The notes under the pieces are model-generated. The model saw nothing but the letters and a program-made list of their open reading frames with translations. It was not told where the DNA came from and did no database searches. A stretch of 64,000 nucleotides of DNA from Saccharomyces mikatae IFO 1815 (taxonomy: Eukaryota; Ascomycota; Saccharomycetes; Saccharomycetales; Saccharomycetaceae), in assembly GCF_947241705.1 (NCBI RefSeq), contig NC_079256.1, positions 62,001 through 126,000 on the forward strand. Direction: 5' to 3'. Below, in pieces: positions 29,368 to 40,700 of this stretch (position 1 is its first letter; the number at the start of each line of letters is the position of its first letter). Both the position numbers and the translations under genes were made by a program.

Positions 29368-29835
29368 ATGTCATCATCTGCTCCTTTTGATCCATATGCT
29401 CTATCCGAGCAGGATGAAGAGCGACCCCAGAATGTCCAGTCCAAGTCCAAAACTGCTGAACTACAAGCTGTAAGTACTGGAAACCACATAGTGCCATCTA
29501 GGAAGTAAAGCATTTTACTAACTGTTTTTGTCGTTAATGTTTTTACGTATATGTATGTATACGTATATCATGTTATTTTACAGGAAATTGATGATACTGT
29601 AGGAATAATGAGAGACAACATAAATAAAGTGGCTGAAAGAGGTGAAAGATTAACGTCCATTGAAGATAAAGCCGATAATTTGGCAGTTTCTGCGCAAGGT
29701 TTTAAGAGAGGTGCCAATAGAGTGAGAAAAGCAATGTGGTACAAGGATTTAAAGATGAAACTGTGTTTAGCCTTAGTCATCATCATATTACTTGTTGTGA
29801 TCATCGTGCCCATTGCAGTTCACTTTAGTCGATAG
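29368..29835 (+). CDS. SNC1: Snc1, exocytic v-SNARE (spliced gene)
   Basis: Snc1 is a synaptobrevin-type v-SNARE that drives fusion of secretory vesicles with the plasma membrane and is recycled by endocytosis. The gene is split. Exon 1 is 29368-29469 (34 codons, [15 protein letters not shown]...LQA) and exon 2 is 29584-29835 ([15 protein letters not shown]... to the stop), giving 117 residues as in S. cerevisiae. The SNARE motif covers about 28-88, with the central arginine in the [10 protein letters not shown] segment. A single C-terminal transmembrane anchor (about 93-113, rich in Ile, Leu and Val) ends in HFSR. The exon 2 frame alone would miss the first 34 residues. Confidence 0.97.
29470..29583 (+). 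other. SNC1 intron (114 nt)
   Basis: The intron runs from GTAAGT at 29470 to the CAG ending at 29583. The branch-point box TACTAAC is perfect at 29516-29522, 61 nt from the 3' splice site. The 5' site GTAAGT differs from the usual yeast GTATGT at the fourth base. Confidence 0.95.
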
Positions 29836-29888
29836 AAATTTACTTGCAATACAATGTATATAGGGTATTTCCATATGTAGTGAACATG

Positions 29889-29892
29889 CATA

Positions 29893-29929
<37 letters not shown>

Positions 29930-29950
29930 GTTTGTGTGTGCGTGTGCGCG
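29889..29950. repeat. (AT)n microsatellite followed by (TG)n/(CG) tract
   Basis: Two runs of alternating A and T (about 29890-29910 and 29912-29929) are separated by one C. They are followed by a TG-rich alternating purine-pyrimidine stretch to 29950. It lies in the convergent gap between the SNC1 and MYO4 stop codons. Confidence 0.9.
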
Positions 29951-29975
29951 TCTATGCACTTCATCATTTTTACTT

Positions 29976-32900
29976 CTAGCTTAATTCTAAAATTTTGTTA
30001 ACAATATCTAAGCCTTCTGCATTGAAGCTACGAGGCATTGCATCGGTATCATGATACAGATGACTTCTGGCAGAGTCAAATTTGGTAGAAAGCATAATCT
30101 CCATCTTCCTAGGCAGAACCGAATTTTCTCTTTTTACCAAGTTAGCCATATAAGTTAAGATTTCGTTCGGTACACCTGCTTCGTCTTTATTAGTAGGCTT
30201 ATACTTCATCAGAATAGTTTGTATTTGCGCGGGATTCAAAGCATACCATAAATCAAATAGCAGCTTAAACTCGTTCAGATTGGTCATTTTCGTTTGTAAT
30301 ATCTTAACACTTTGAATCATATGAACAAAGTTGGAGCGAGCATTTTCGATTCTTGGTTCAAACCACGTCATCAACTGCCCTATATTTTTATCTACTTCGA
30401 ATCCGTACTTCCAATTTAATGTGAAACATTTGGTTATTAGATCGTTGAATAGCATCACATTGAGAAACTTCAGGATATCGTTGTAAACTTTTGTACGCAT
30501 CGAGTTGCTGACTTGAAATTTACACATGACCTTATCAAACTCATCTAGAAATGAGAATAGTTTAACAAACCTTTCATTACCTGAATTTTTGAGCAGTCTA
30601 TCGTTTAAAATCATATCACTGATCTCTATATTCATTGAGGTATATTTCATCAACTTTACTAACCAAATGGAATAAATCTTATCAAAAACTTTAATGGTTT
30701 CGCTCTCCAAATCATTCAAATATACCAGCGTCAGCTTATCTTTATCGTCTTTGGCATTCCCATCATATAATAATTTCTGTTGTACGGCAAATGAGGGAAA
30801 TCTAGAAAGATTGCTTAGCCAAAAGATACCGCCTATCATTGTTTGATCCCTTGGTAGACTCATAACAATGGTTTCTATCGTTAATAAGGCTTTTGAAACG
30901 AACTTGCTACTTTGAATCAACAATCCATTTTTTACTAGGCTATCTGTGATTATAGTAATGACCTGTATAGGGCTGAGAACATTATCATCATCCACTTCAG
31001 TAATGCTTATTTTCTTCAAGTAACCTTCTGTGATTTCCAATGTGTAACTATTTAAATCCATTAGTAATTCTAGTAGATCAGGATTTCCAGATTCTCTACG
31101 GATCACATTAACTAGCTTTGACCTTACTTTCTGTCCTGCTATTCCTAGACCTCTCGTTTTGTCATTCCTATTTGCAGAATATGTTGTGGCGAAGTCTTGT
31201 GCAATTACGTTTTCAATAAACGCTAGTTCTTGCTTCATTGATTTAATTTCATCGCTTAATCGTGAAGGCTTTTTACTTTTGATGGCAGCTAAGCTTTGCA
31301 TATGCGACTTAATTAAAGTAGCTTGTTTTTCTTTTTTCTCCTTTAACGCATTCCTTTCATTCAACATACTCATGATTTTAACCTGTGACGTTTTCAACTT
31401 TGAGATCTTTTCATTATAACCGTTTACTAGCGTTTTGTACTCCTGTCTTTCCTTGGAGGGAATATTTGACAAATCACCCTGCAGTAACTTAGTTAATCTA
31501 ATATACGAATCGTTCAGCATCTCTAAATTCAAAATGAACGAGTTTTTGAATTCGATAGAATCTTCTAACAAACTAATCCCAGAATTAGCCATAATGAGGC
31601 GTTCTTCAGCTTCTTTCTTCAATTCTATGTACCTTCGTTTTGCTAACTGCCTTCTCATAGAACTTTGTACAAGTATGGTGCTCTTTTTTGCTGTTCTATA
31701 ATGTGTTTTGTGTCTATATGATCTGATGTAGCTTTGGATGCTTATTGTTGCCATGAGCGTGAATTGCCTCTCAATATTATCGAGAATCAATTTTCTTTTA
31801 CAAGCACATTGTAGTTCTATTATTTGTATAACAATGGATTTGTAGTATTGACGTTTCCATATTGCTCTAATGTTACTTTGAAGCAATACGGCAGCTCTGA
31901 ACTTTAGTTCATGATCAACTCTTGTACGAACTAATAAACTTCTTAATTGATTTTGAAATTTTTTTATAGATTTCATTGTCTGCAAATAGTGGTTTCTATA
32001 ATATCTAGCTCTTATCTTTTTCTGTATTGTGGTGCATATTTTATTCATTTTATTAATCCTTTCTTTTTCCAAGAATGCAAGCATTCCTGCTTTGAAGAAA
32101 ATCTTGGTAGTACCAATTTGGTATTTGGTAGATTCTGAGAAGGTAGCATCTAAAATAGATTGACAGAAGTTTACGATTGTATCTCTTGGGAGGTCTGGGC
32201 TATAAATAATCTTACTCCATTGGTCGTAGTCTCTCAAGAGGAAATATCGTTGGACGAATTCGTCGAAAGTCCATCTTGATGGAAAGCCTGCACATGATAT
32301 CCTAATTGTTTCCAGCACGCCACACGCTCTTAGTTGCGATAGTACCATCAAATTATCAAACATCCAGGGCTTTTTTTCAGAATTTGGTTTTATGCAACGA
32401 ATATAATGAACATTCGTGGAATTTATGATAGCCATCAATTCTCCCAAGGACTTTTTAAACATAGATCCTAGAGTTGGCTTCTTTTGACTTTGCATTGTTG
32501 GAATCATCATCTTTTTTTCAGTATCTTGATCTTGAGAAGCGTCATCAGTTCTAGATTCTCTGTTGTCCAAAATTTGTTTGAAAATTGGATTAGTTGTTGC
32601 CTTGAAAACATCCAAATGCCCTAGGGAAACACTGTCCCTGTTTTTCTCAATGAAACCTCCCACTTCATATGCCACATCGACAGCATAATGACTCACAATA
32701 AATTTCGTTTGTCCAAATCTTGGTTTGGAAAAAACCTGATTCGAGGGCGGTTTATCGAAGGCAGAATATAGTTTCGAAGTCCATGATTCGTCTGAACCTG
32801 ATGGTAGCCTACTTTCTTCATCCAAAAGAGAGAGTATGCCAAGTTTGTTTTCAATTAAGTCTATGCAGGGTTGATTATCGCTGAACTCAATGAAAGACCA

Positions 32901-34385
32901 CTCAATTTCTTCCTTAACGTATTCTTCTTGCTCCAATTTGAAAACGTGTTGGTTAAACTCCTGTTGCAGTTTTTCGTTGGCATAGTTTATACAAAATTGT
33001 TCAAACGAATTTTTTTCAAAATGCTCAAATCCATATATATCCAGGATACCAATGAAGGAAAATGTATGGTTTTGTTGGTCCAGTTCAGGATCATACAATG
33101 TTTTATTGATATTGTCCACCAACCAGTCAAAAAGCGTAGAATAGATAAACTTAGCCACAGAGTCTCTGGCAATTAGTGCTTGGTTATAATTCAAATTTGT
33201 GACAATTTTTTCAGACCTCGTAATGATTTGTTTCTTGACAATCCATTTTGCAAAATTGAAGGGGTCAATACCCAGTAGTTCACATGCAGTCAGCAGGTTA
33301 GGTTCTTCTGATGATAATGATGCATCGTTTCTGGTCATTTTCATTTCAATGTTACCAATATGCAGCAAACCAGCAAGAATTTTGAAAATTCCGAGTTGAG
33401 TCTCGTGATCTATACCTACCAACGACAAAGCATCCGTAGTTACCTTGTATTCTTGAGCATCATTTACACCAGTTATATTCGCTTGTCCACCCTGGTTGGT
33501 ATAATGGTAGTCCTTGGCAGATGACAGATGCAATTCTTGTTTAAGCGATTCTGATAACCCTTTTAAAATCTGGTAGAAAATATGATAGTTTCTTTCTGCC
33601 TCTGGCTGGTAAACTAATCTGGATTTTTCCAGAAGATATGTTCTAATTTTGGACCCTTTTATGGTAGTATTCTCATCGAATAAAATTTGCAAATATTTAC
33701 CAAAACGAGAAGAATTATCATTTCTGGTAGTTTTGGCATTACCAAAGGCTTCCATAATCGGATTAGTAGCTAAGATCTGACTTTCAATTTGGGACATTTC
33801 CACGTCTTCTTCACACCCATTGTTTTCTTGAACTGAAGCAAAGTACCTCATAATGTATTTCGCAGATACGGTCTTACCGGCACCAGATTCACCACTAACA
33901 ACAATCGTTTGGTTAGTCTTTTCACGAAGCATAAACCTGTAAGCCTCCTCTGCAATAGCAAACAGGTGCGGTTCCAGCTCATCCTTACGTTTGTTAGAGT
34001 AACTCTGTATCATTTCACGAGAGTATAAATGATCAACTTTATCAAAAGGATTTGCTGCAATAAGGACAATACCAGAATAAGTATAAATTTGTGAATCCAA
34101 GTATCTCTTTTTTATAGCATGCAGCACCGCAGGCTCGTTCAGGTATGATAGAGTAGTCAAGTCATCAGTGGACTCTAAAATAGGTGGGTTTCGAAGTACA
34201 GGTAATGAAGGATTACTGCTGTCGCTTTCCAAGTTGTCTGTTTCAATGGACACAGTCTCTCCGTCCTCCAACTTTAACTCTAAATGGTACGTTCCTTCAG
34301 AGAACATATTCTTGGTTACTTCGCCGCCTATCCAACCTTGCTCTTTATGAGGATACCAACACTTAGTACCTACTTCAAAAGACAT
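29976..34385 (-). CDS. MYO4: Myo4, class V myosin heavy chain
   Basis: Myo4 carries ASH1 and other mRNAs, and cortical ER, into the bud along actin with She2/She3. The 1469 residues compare with 1471 in S. cerevisiae. Order of parts: SH3-like N-terminus (about 5-55), motor domain (about 70-775) with P-loop GESGAGKT at 165-172, switch-II region FIGILDIYGFEHFEKNSFEQFCINYANEKLQ, and actin-binding region HYIRCIKPN. A lever arm of IQ motifs follows (about 780-925), then a short coiled coil (about 930-1070), then a dilute-type globular tail (about 1100-1469) that binds She3. The start is ATG at 34385 and the stop TAG at 29976-29978. Confidence 0.98.
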   Translation of the reverse strand: MSFEVGTKCWYPHKEQGWIGGEVTKNMFSEGTYHLELKLEDGETVSIETDNLESDSSNPSLPVLRNPPILESTDDLTTLSYLNEPAVLHAIKKRYLDSQIYTYSGIVLIAANPFDKVDHLYSREMIQSYSNKRKDELEPHLFAIAEEAYRFMLREKTNQTIVVSGESGAGKTVSAKYIMRYFASVQENNGCEEDVEMSQIESQILATNPIMEAFGNAKTTRNDNSSRFGKYLQILFDENTTIKGSKIRTYLLEKSRLVYQPEAERNYHIFYQILKGLSESLKQELHLSSAKDYHYTNQGGQANITGVNDAQEYKVTTDALSLVGIDHETQLGIFKILAGLLHIGNIEMKMTRNDASLSSEEPNLLTACELLGIDPFNFAKWIVKKQIITRSEKIVTNLNYNQALIARDSVAKFIYSTLFDWLVDNINKTLYDPELDQQNHTFSFIGILDIYGFEHFEKNSFEQFCINYANEKLQQEFNQHVFKLEQEEYVKEEIEWSFIEFSDNQPCIDLIENKLGILSLLDEESRLPSGSDESWTSKLYSAFDKPPSNQVFSKPRFGQTKFIVSHYAVDVAYEVGGFIEKNRDSVSLGHLDVFKATTNPIFKQILDNRESRTDDASQDQDTEKKMMIPTMQSQKKPTLGSMFKKSLGELMAIINSTNVHYIRCIKPNSEKKPWMFDNLMVLSQLRACGVLETIRISCAGFPSRWTFDEFVQRYFLLRDYDQWSKIIYSPDLPRDTIVNFCQSILDATFSESTKYQIGTTKIFFKAGMLAFLEKERINKMNKICTTIQKKIRARYYRNHYLQTMKSIKKFQNQLRSLLVRTRVDHELKFRAAVLLQSNIRAIWKRQYYKSIVIQIIELQCACKRKLILDNIERQFTLMATISIQSYIRSYRHKTHYRTAKKSTILVQSSMRRQLAKRRYIELKKEAEERLIMANSGISLLEDSIEFKNSFILNLEMLNDSYIRLTKLLQGDLSNIPSKERQEYKTLVNGYNEKISKLKTSQVKIMSMLNERNALKEKKEKQATLIKSHMQSLAAIKSKKPSRLSDEIKSMKQELAFIENVIAQDFATTYSANRNDKTRGLGIAGQKVRSKLVNVIRRESGNPDLLELLMDLNSYTLEITEGYLKKISITEVDDDNVLSPIQVITIITDSLVKNGLLIQSSKFVSKALLTIETIVMSLPRDQTMIGGIFWLSNLSRFPSFAVQQKLLYDGNAKDDKDKLTLVYLNDLESETIKVFDKIYSIWLVKLMKYTSMNIEISDMILNDRLLKNSGNERFVKLFSFLDEFDKVMCKFQVSNSMRTKVYNDILKFLNVMLFNDLITKCFTLNWKYGFEVDKNIGQLMTWFEPRIENARSNFVHMIQSVKILQTKMTNLNEFKLLFDLWYALNPAQIQTILMKYKPTNKDEAGVPNEILTYMANLVKRENSVLPRKMEIMLSTKFDSARSHLYHDTDAMPRSFNAEGLDIVNKILELS

Positions 34386-35024
34386 GGGAGAACTATGTTA
34401 CGGAGGGTTATTTTTTTATTGGGGGAGGGGTTGAAATTGAAATAAATTATAGAAAGAAGAACAAAAGGGTATCGTATTAGAAATATATCGTCTCACCAAA
34501 CTGGTATAACGTCTTCAGCTAGAACAGAAAAGAAAAGAAGAAAGGGTAAAGAAAAAAAGGCAATAGCTCCCTAGAAATCAAGGAATTGAGGATGCAGAAT
34601 CAGAACAAAGGGCCGGGCTTCAAAGAGAGGATTTTTTACAATTGCAGATCTTCCACAAAAGAGACCCTATTCTCATCTATTACTATTAATCTTCGAGATT
34701 TTTTCGAATTTTTCAGTCATTTCTTTTTTTTTTTTTTTTCATTATTCTCAAAACCCTAAAGAATGGTAAACATTAAAGTCTCTAACCCGACTCAACTTAT
34801 TCAAAAGACCTGTATTTTATCTTGAGACTTTACAGTATACCCTAATAATCTATTCGAATAGCCTAAGAAAAAGTTTATAAAGCCCTGATGATGGATTTTT
34901 GAAATAAAATAAGGGGAAGATTGAAAAGCTATTGTTCTATTGTTAGCAAGTATTGATCAAAAAAATAAGTGGGATATAACTGTCGTGGCAGTTCGTTGCA
35001 CGGTGTAGTATTTGTTCAAATATA
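34386..35024. other. MYO4/FRT2 divergent intergenic region (639 bp)
   Basis: No gene is supported. A 16-base T run at 34724-34739 is a candidate nucleosome-depleting tract. Just beyond it AACCCTAA at 34752-34759 matches the Tbf1 consensus. The rest is AT-rich. This combination would suit a shared nucleosome-free promoter core. Confidence 0.5.
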
Positions 35025-36632
35025 ATGCAGCATGATCAGGCTAAGCATTCCTCTTTACAGATTGGTTTAAGTGACACAGGTGGCAGTAATAAAGATGGTT
35101 TAGAAGTCAGACCCCTGGCAGATGCAAAGGAAATGTTGACTTCTAAAGGAACAGATGCTGTATTCGGTCACAAATCTACTGTTGAGACTAAACCAAATAT
35201 GGGATGGCAAGCTTCCCACAGTAATTTGGCAGCACTACACGACAAGGAACAGAAATATGAAATGGAACACCATCATGCTCGTCATAAACTGCATCGTCAA
35301 ATTATTCCCGACTATACATCAGCTTCGACTGCTATGTTCAGTGACTGCATGTTTAACACAGCCCCAGATAAAGTACGATGTCTCAGTACGATGAAATCGT
35401 CTGGACTCTCGCCAAAACACCCTTTTAACGTAGTTGCGACGTTTAAAGGACCCTTCCCGCAGCATGATATTGAATCGAAGCCTCTCGATAGTGGAAACTC
35501 CGCCAAAGACCATTTCCCCCCATCGTTCAAGGCCTTGCAAGTGCAGCAGCACCCAGCCCATCATCATTATAAGAACAACGACAAAGGCGGTCTCAAGTCA
35601 CCTTCTCGATCGTTTGTAAAAGATAAGAAAAGATTGGTTCACCGGTTTTTGAAGTCGATGGAACCCTCTTCATCTGCACAGTCCAAAGAGTCTTCTACGT
35701 TAGCACCACCTTTCAATCCGATATTGCCCAATAGCATGCTCAAGTCTTCTAAACGGGTTTCTAGACCGCATTCACATGTATCAGATGGTAACTCCAGTTC
35801 GCAGGCAGACTTATCGTTACAGAGCCTACTTTATCATGACCTTGAATCGTCTCCAAATAAAGAAGTGTCACGTTTTTCTTTCTCCAAGGATTCAAGTGCG
35901 TCTGTAGTTTCCGAATCTACTTCTGCTGTTGATGATTCCAATGAGCTTCCTTCAAAAGATTTATCAGATAAGTCATTTTCGATGTCATCTTCATCTTCAT
36001 TGCCTTCTTCATCTTCGTCTTCATCCTCAACATCATTTTCACAATCGTTGGCTGTTGACCCGCTTGAACCTCCTGGAAATATCAGATATAGTAGTTCGAA
36101 TCTTTCGTTGAACTCTGATGAACTAGACTATTATCAGCACCATATTGGATTGCAACTGCAGCAGACAGAAACCTTATTGAAGCACAACTTGAAGGATGGG
36201 GTTCTGAAAGATGAGAATGACCTGGCTAAAAACATCACTAACTTCGACAAAATTGTTAAGGATCTCAGAGACTTGAGGTTCAGGACCATAGAGTGGAAAG
36301 AGCTTGTTGAAGAAGACTACCTAATGAATTTGAAACAGGATTTTGACAAGAAAAATCCTGAATCATTCGAGTCACGTTTGACCGATACAATAGATACGAA
36401 TGTGGCTAAGTTACAAGATCTGGAGCAAAGAATGGCTTTTTGCAAGGAGAGATTGGCCTCCAGAAAGGAAGCAATGAGGAAAATGGAAAGTTTATTGTCT
36501 TTGGAAAATTCTTTGATGATTTCTAAGAAGAACGTAAGATTTATGTCTAAATACCGCAACGAGGCACTTGATGTTCTTTTTTTATTCATCATTATCATCT
36601 TCATATACTATATCGGCAAACATGTAATATAG
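35025..36632 (+). CDS. FRT2: Frt2, tail-anchored ER protein (calcineurin-target partner)
   Basis: Frt2 (Hph2) is a tail-anchored ER membrane protein that interacts with Frt1, a calcineurin substrate, and supports growth under alkaline pH, salt and wall stress. The 535 residues compare with 528 in S. cerevisiae. The N-terminal half is low complexity and diverges strongly, but a block near residues 55-100 (GWQASHSNLAALHDKEQKYE) is conserved. A long Ser run lies near 310-345. The C-terminal 160 residues are helical, a likely coiled coil (about 420-505). A hydrophobic anchor (about 513-531, LFLFIIIIFIYYIG) ends the protein. Confidence 0.94.
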   Translation: MQHDQAKHSSLQIGLSDTGGSNKDGLEVRPLADAKEMLTSKGTDAVFGHKSTVETKPNMGWQASHSNLAALHDKEQKYEMEHHHARHKLHRQIIPDYTSASTAMFSDCMFNTAPDKVRCLSTMKSSGLSPKHPFNVVATFKGPFPQHDIESKPLDSGNSAKDHFPPSFKALQVQQHPAHHHYKNNDKGGLKSPSRSFVKDKKRLVHRFLKSMEPSSSAQSKESSTLAPPFNPILPNSMLKSSKRVSRPHSHVSDGNSSSQADLSLQSLLYHDLESSPNKEVSRFSFSKDSSASVVSESTSAVDDSNELPSKDLSDKSFSMSSSSSLPSSSSSSSSTSFSQSLAVDPLEPPGNIRYSSSNLSLNSDELDYYQHHIGLQLQQTETLLKHNLKDGVLKDENDLAKNITNFDKIVKDLRDLRFRTIEWKELVEEDYLMNLKQDFDKKNPESFESRLTDTIDTNVAKLQDLEQRMAFCKERLASRKEAMRKMESLLSLENSLMISKKNVRFMSKYRNEALDVLFLFIIIIFIYYIGKHVI

Positions 36633-36845
36633 CGCTAATAATAGTGAATATTCATACATTAATAGTGTTTATTTAGTTTTTTTATATATATTATGTAAAT
36701 GTAAAAATGGAATTATTCAAGTATACTTGATCAAATAAAAAGACGAAGGGAAAAAAAGAGTATTGAGATAAAAAGCTACAAACATGAAGGGAGGAAGAAT
36801 AGGATAAGAAAGATAATAAGCCACATTTTCCAGTGACGGTAAGTG

Positions 36846-37643
36846 ATGGCTCCAAGTATAGCGACAGTAAAAATAGCAAAGGATATAGTTCTGCCATTAC
36901 GTATATTCGTCAATAGAAAACAGCTTCTTCAAACTAATGATAAGGCTAGCAATAAATCTAATCCTACTATATTCGAAGCACCATTGTTGTCAAACAACTC
37001 CATTGTTTGCTTAAAATCACCGAATACTAAAATATATTTATCGCAACAAGATAAGAAGAACCTGTGTGATGAGGTAAAGGAGGATCTGTTATTGATCCTT
37101 TATGAACTAGCATCTCCCGAAATTATCAGCTCTGTACTCAGCAAAATAAGAATTGGGCATTCAATTGATTTCCAAACTAATGTTTTGCCCAAACTCTTTG
37201 CAGGTGTTAATACAGATGATATGGTAACTTCACATATACAGACCGTAAAAAGGCTGGCTAGATTCAAATACAAATTGCACTACAAACATAAGTGGGAATT
37301 AGACATATTTATTAATAATATCAAAAGTATTGCTAACCTAAGGTATTACTTAATGTTTCAAACTTTAACGGTGAATGGTTTCTCATTAAATGCAGGTCCC
37401 AAAACGTTGTTAGCAAGGAAAATAGAAAAACAACACCAGGTGGCTAACTTGTTAATAGAAAATGAGGACTCTATTGCTCTGGATGCACCAGTGGAAGAGG
37501 AAAAAAAACCGGTAATTGAATACTTGTACAAACCTGTTATTAATTTAGGTGAAATTATCGATTTACATGTGTTGCACAGACCTAGAAGACATAAGATGCG
37601 TGCCCAGTCGAGCCAACCCCAAGAGGAACAAAGAAATCAATAA
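36846..37643 (+). CDS. SAW1: Saw1, structure-specific factor that recruits Rad1-Rad10
   Basis: Saw1 binds branched DNA and recruits the Rad1-Rad10 nuclease to 3' flaps in single-strand annealing. The start is ATG at 36846 (MAPSIATVKIAKD), because the open frame's earlier codon at 36843 is GTG. This gives 265 residues against 261 in S. cerevisiae. The protein is conserved over most of its length (VLPLRIFVNRKQLLQTND, NAGPKTLLARKIEKQ, YKPVINLGEIIDLHVLHRPRRHK). The C-terminal tail is Gln/Glu-rich and variable. It follows FRT2 on the same strand (213 bp gap) and converges with DRS2 (130 bp gap). Confidence 0.95.
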   Translation: MAPSIATVKIAKDIVLPLRIFVNRKQLLQTNDKASNKSNPTIFEAPLLSNNSIVCLKSPNTKIYLSQQDKKNLCDEVKEDLLLILYELASPEIISSVLSKIRIGHSIDFQTNVLPKLFAGVNTDDMVTSHIQTVKRLARFKYKLHYKHKWELDIFINNIKSIANLRYYLMFQTLTVNGFSLNAGPKTLLARKIEKQHQVANLLIENEDSIALDAPVEEEKKPVIEYLYKPVINLGEIIDLHVLHRPRRHKMRAQSSQPQEEQRNQ

Positions 37644-37773
37644 TGAAGTGATGGCTTAATGTTATAATTTTTAATATAATGGATATATATTATGGTAAAT
37701 GTACATGTTTCACTAATAATACTAATGACTTTTTTTTTTAAATTTTTTGTCTTGTGCTCTTTAATTCTACGAC

Positions 37774-40700
37774 TTATAAATCAAATGAAAAATCGTCTCT
37801 CGAGGAATTGGACCTATTTGGATTTTGAATGTCATCCGCAAACGGGTTTTCAGTGAACGGTTCAGGACTTTCAAAGCCATTACTTTCTAGCCCATTATTA
37901 TCACTGAATGGGTTTGCCGAAGCATCTTGTAACTCACCGTACTTACCTCTCTTTTGGGTAGTATCATACATTCTGATAATTTTTTCTTGACCCCCTTCCT
38001 CTGCTTGTGAGAAGGCAAATCCTCTTTGTTTTTTCATCCTTTGCACTTGTCTCACCTTCCTGATAGCATTTTGGAATTGCTGAACGTGCGGTCTAGAATC
38101 ACTGATATTGTATTTTTGCATTTCTTGAATAACATGATACGTTTCTGGTTCATACATTCTTTTGTAGTACTTCCATAAAAAGTCCCTTACCAAAGCAAAA
38201 ATGGGTAAAACAATCAAAGTTAGCCAAAATACACCGGACCCATAAGTGTGTTTAACCACACCATAATACTCTCTTGAAATATTGGCATGAGGAAATATAG
38301 AGGCATAGATTGGGAAGAAAATCAACCAGAATAAGAAGGATCCAGGAATGGCGATTAAGGTAAATTTCGTCCATTGGTTGGTCACTAAGGCAGCCTTCCC
38401 TAAAACAATAATAACACTTGTAGTGTAAACAGCTACACCCCAAGACCAGTGATCAGCTAGTTCACCATGCATATTTAAGGCAAACCCGTATCTATAAATC
38501 AGTATGGTGCCAATAAATACTATTGCAGAATGGAAAAAACCATTAATAATCCACCCCCAAAAAATGTAGACAGAGAAAAACTGACCCTTCTGTCCTAATT
38601 TGTATAATTGTGGATAACGTTCAAGTAATCTACTACTAACAAATTGATCGAAGACACCAATGACAAATGGGGGCCAAACAGTGAAGAACAAGTTATAAAA
38701 ACTCATTGTCCATGACTCCATAATTGATTGACCTGAAAAGGCATTGGCAAAAACGTACCAGAACTGTGTCATGTATAAAGCTGTATTCTTGTAGAAGGAA
38801 TACAGAATTGCAACAGAAATTCTTTGGTAAGACCAAGAACCATGAACCAGTAATAGTTTTTTTAGAAACTTGAATTGGCCGACAGCTATGTCAGCAGAAC
38901 GAGCAGCCTGCATACCCTCCATACCACTAATACCGACACCAACATGAGCTGCTTGGATCATGCTAACATCATTGGCACCATCACCGATAGCTAGTAATAG
39001 TGAAGATGATTTTCTTTTTACCATTTTAACCACTAAAGCCTTTTGCAGTGGAGATACACGGCAACAAATAACTGCTTTACAAAGTTTCGCCACAGTTAAC
39101 AAGTAATCTTCTAATTCTGGTTCTAAGGCAAAGCTTAATGATTTACCATCAATTACGAGCGCTAAAGTATTCATATCATGTGCTGACAATTGATGCTCAT
39201 TGAGGGCATTAATCTTTTCCAGCAAATTTCTCTCAGTTGCAGCTTTGGTTTCCTCGTTGATGATCAACAAATTCATGTCTTCACTCAATAATCGGCAACT
39301 CATACCAATATTGATAGCAGTTTCTTGTCTGTCACCAGTTAAAACCCAGATTTTGATACCCGCTTCTTGCAACGTATGGATAGTCTCTGGGACACCATCC
39401 TGTAACTTATCTTCGATAGCGGTCGCGCCGATCAATATCAGATTTTTCTCGATGAGATTTGCTGCCTCATCTAACTTTTCTGCTCTGTTATCTAACGTAG
39501 TCGCGGCCTCATTGTAAATATTATTCCATTCTTCATATTCTTTTTCAGATATGTCTCTCATGGCCAAACATAACGTCCTCAACCCTTCAGATGCATAATC
39601 TTCCAAATGTCTCATTGTAGCTTCCACATATTGGTTAGATTCATCGTCCAATCTTTCTAAAATGACAGTATCTGCGCCTTTACAAAAAAGTTTTATTGAA
39701 CCATCCGGAAATCTAAATATGGAACTCATTCTTTTCCTTGTAGAATTAAACTCACAAATGTTTAGCAGTTGATATTCTTTTTCCTCACCAGTTTCCTCTA
39801 GTAATACAGTTACAGAGTTTGGTTTACGGATTATAAACTTGTACCCCAAATCTGCACCACCTTGAACAAGCGCGCCTTCATCTGGAGAAGCTGCTTGATA
39901 TTTAATAGATCCATCGCTTTGGAACTCTGGAATAACAGTATGACATGTAGCTAGTAATGTCAAGAAGTCATTAATTATAGGTGAATCCTCGTCAGATGGA
40001 TCATTTAGCTTTCTCTTCAAATCATCAAATTTTCTATAACCAACTTCAATTCCATCTTCGACGGTAGCATGTTTATCTTCGGGTATTTTATCAATATAAC
40101 AATGACCCGCAATAGAGCATGATTTAAATTCCATGATATTTCTTGTTAAAGTTCCTGTTTTGTCACTGAAGATATATTCAATCTGACCAAGCTCTTCAAC
40201 CAAAGATGATGTACGAACCACGGTTGGTGTATCAGTTTTCTCATAGTACAAATCTAAATCTGAGCCAATCATAAAAGCTTGATAATATTTGATTAATTCA
40301 ACGGTAACAAATAAAGAAATAGGGACTAAATTAGAAAATAGAATCCAAAATGTTAAAAAATCTTTGAAGAATAAGCCAGCTTTATTGGTTCCTTCCAGAT
40401 AAAGATAGGACAAATGTTTGGCGTCTGCAGTAGACATAATAACGTTACCAATAGAAGAAATCAAAATCAACACAATTAAAACCGTGAACAATGCAATAAT
40501 CTGCCTGTTAATGATTTTCTCGACCGCGGTTCTCTTAATTGGAGTTGCAGTAGCATTGCGCATTAATTTAGTTTCGTGACCGGTAAAAATAACTAGACCA
40601 AATATCCAGGCGGTGTTTCTCAGGGTTGCACCTCTCAAAATCATCTGTTCAGGGGATAACGGTATTTGAAGATCATTCAATGTCATAGTACCCTCATATG

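Noticed and set aside
36696-36706. Second 11/11 ARS consensus match, between FRT2 and SAW1
   Set aside because: A degenerate 11-mer in a short AT-rich gap is expected by chance, and I know of no origin at this place.
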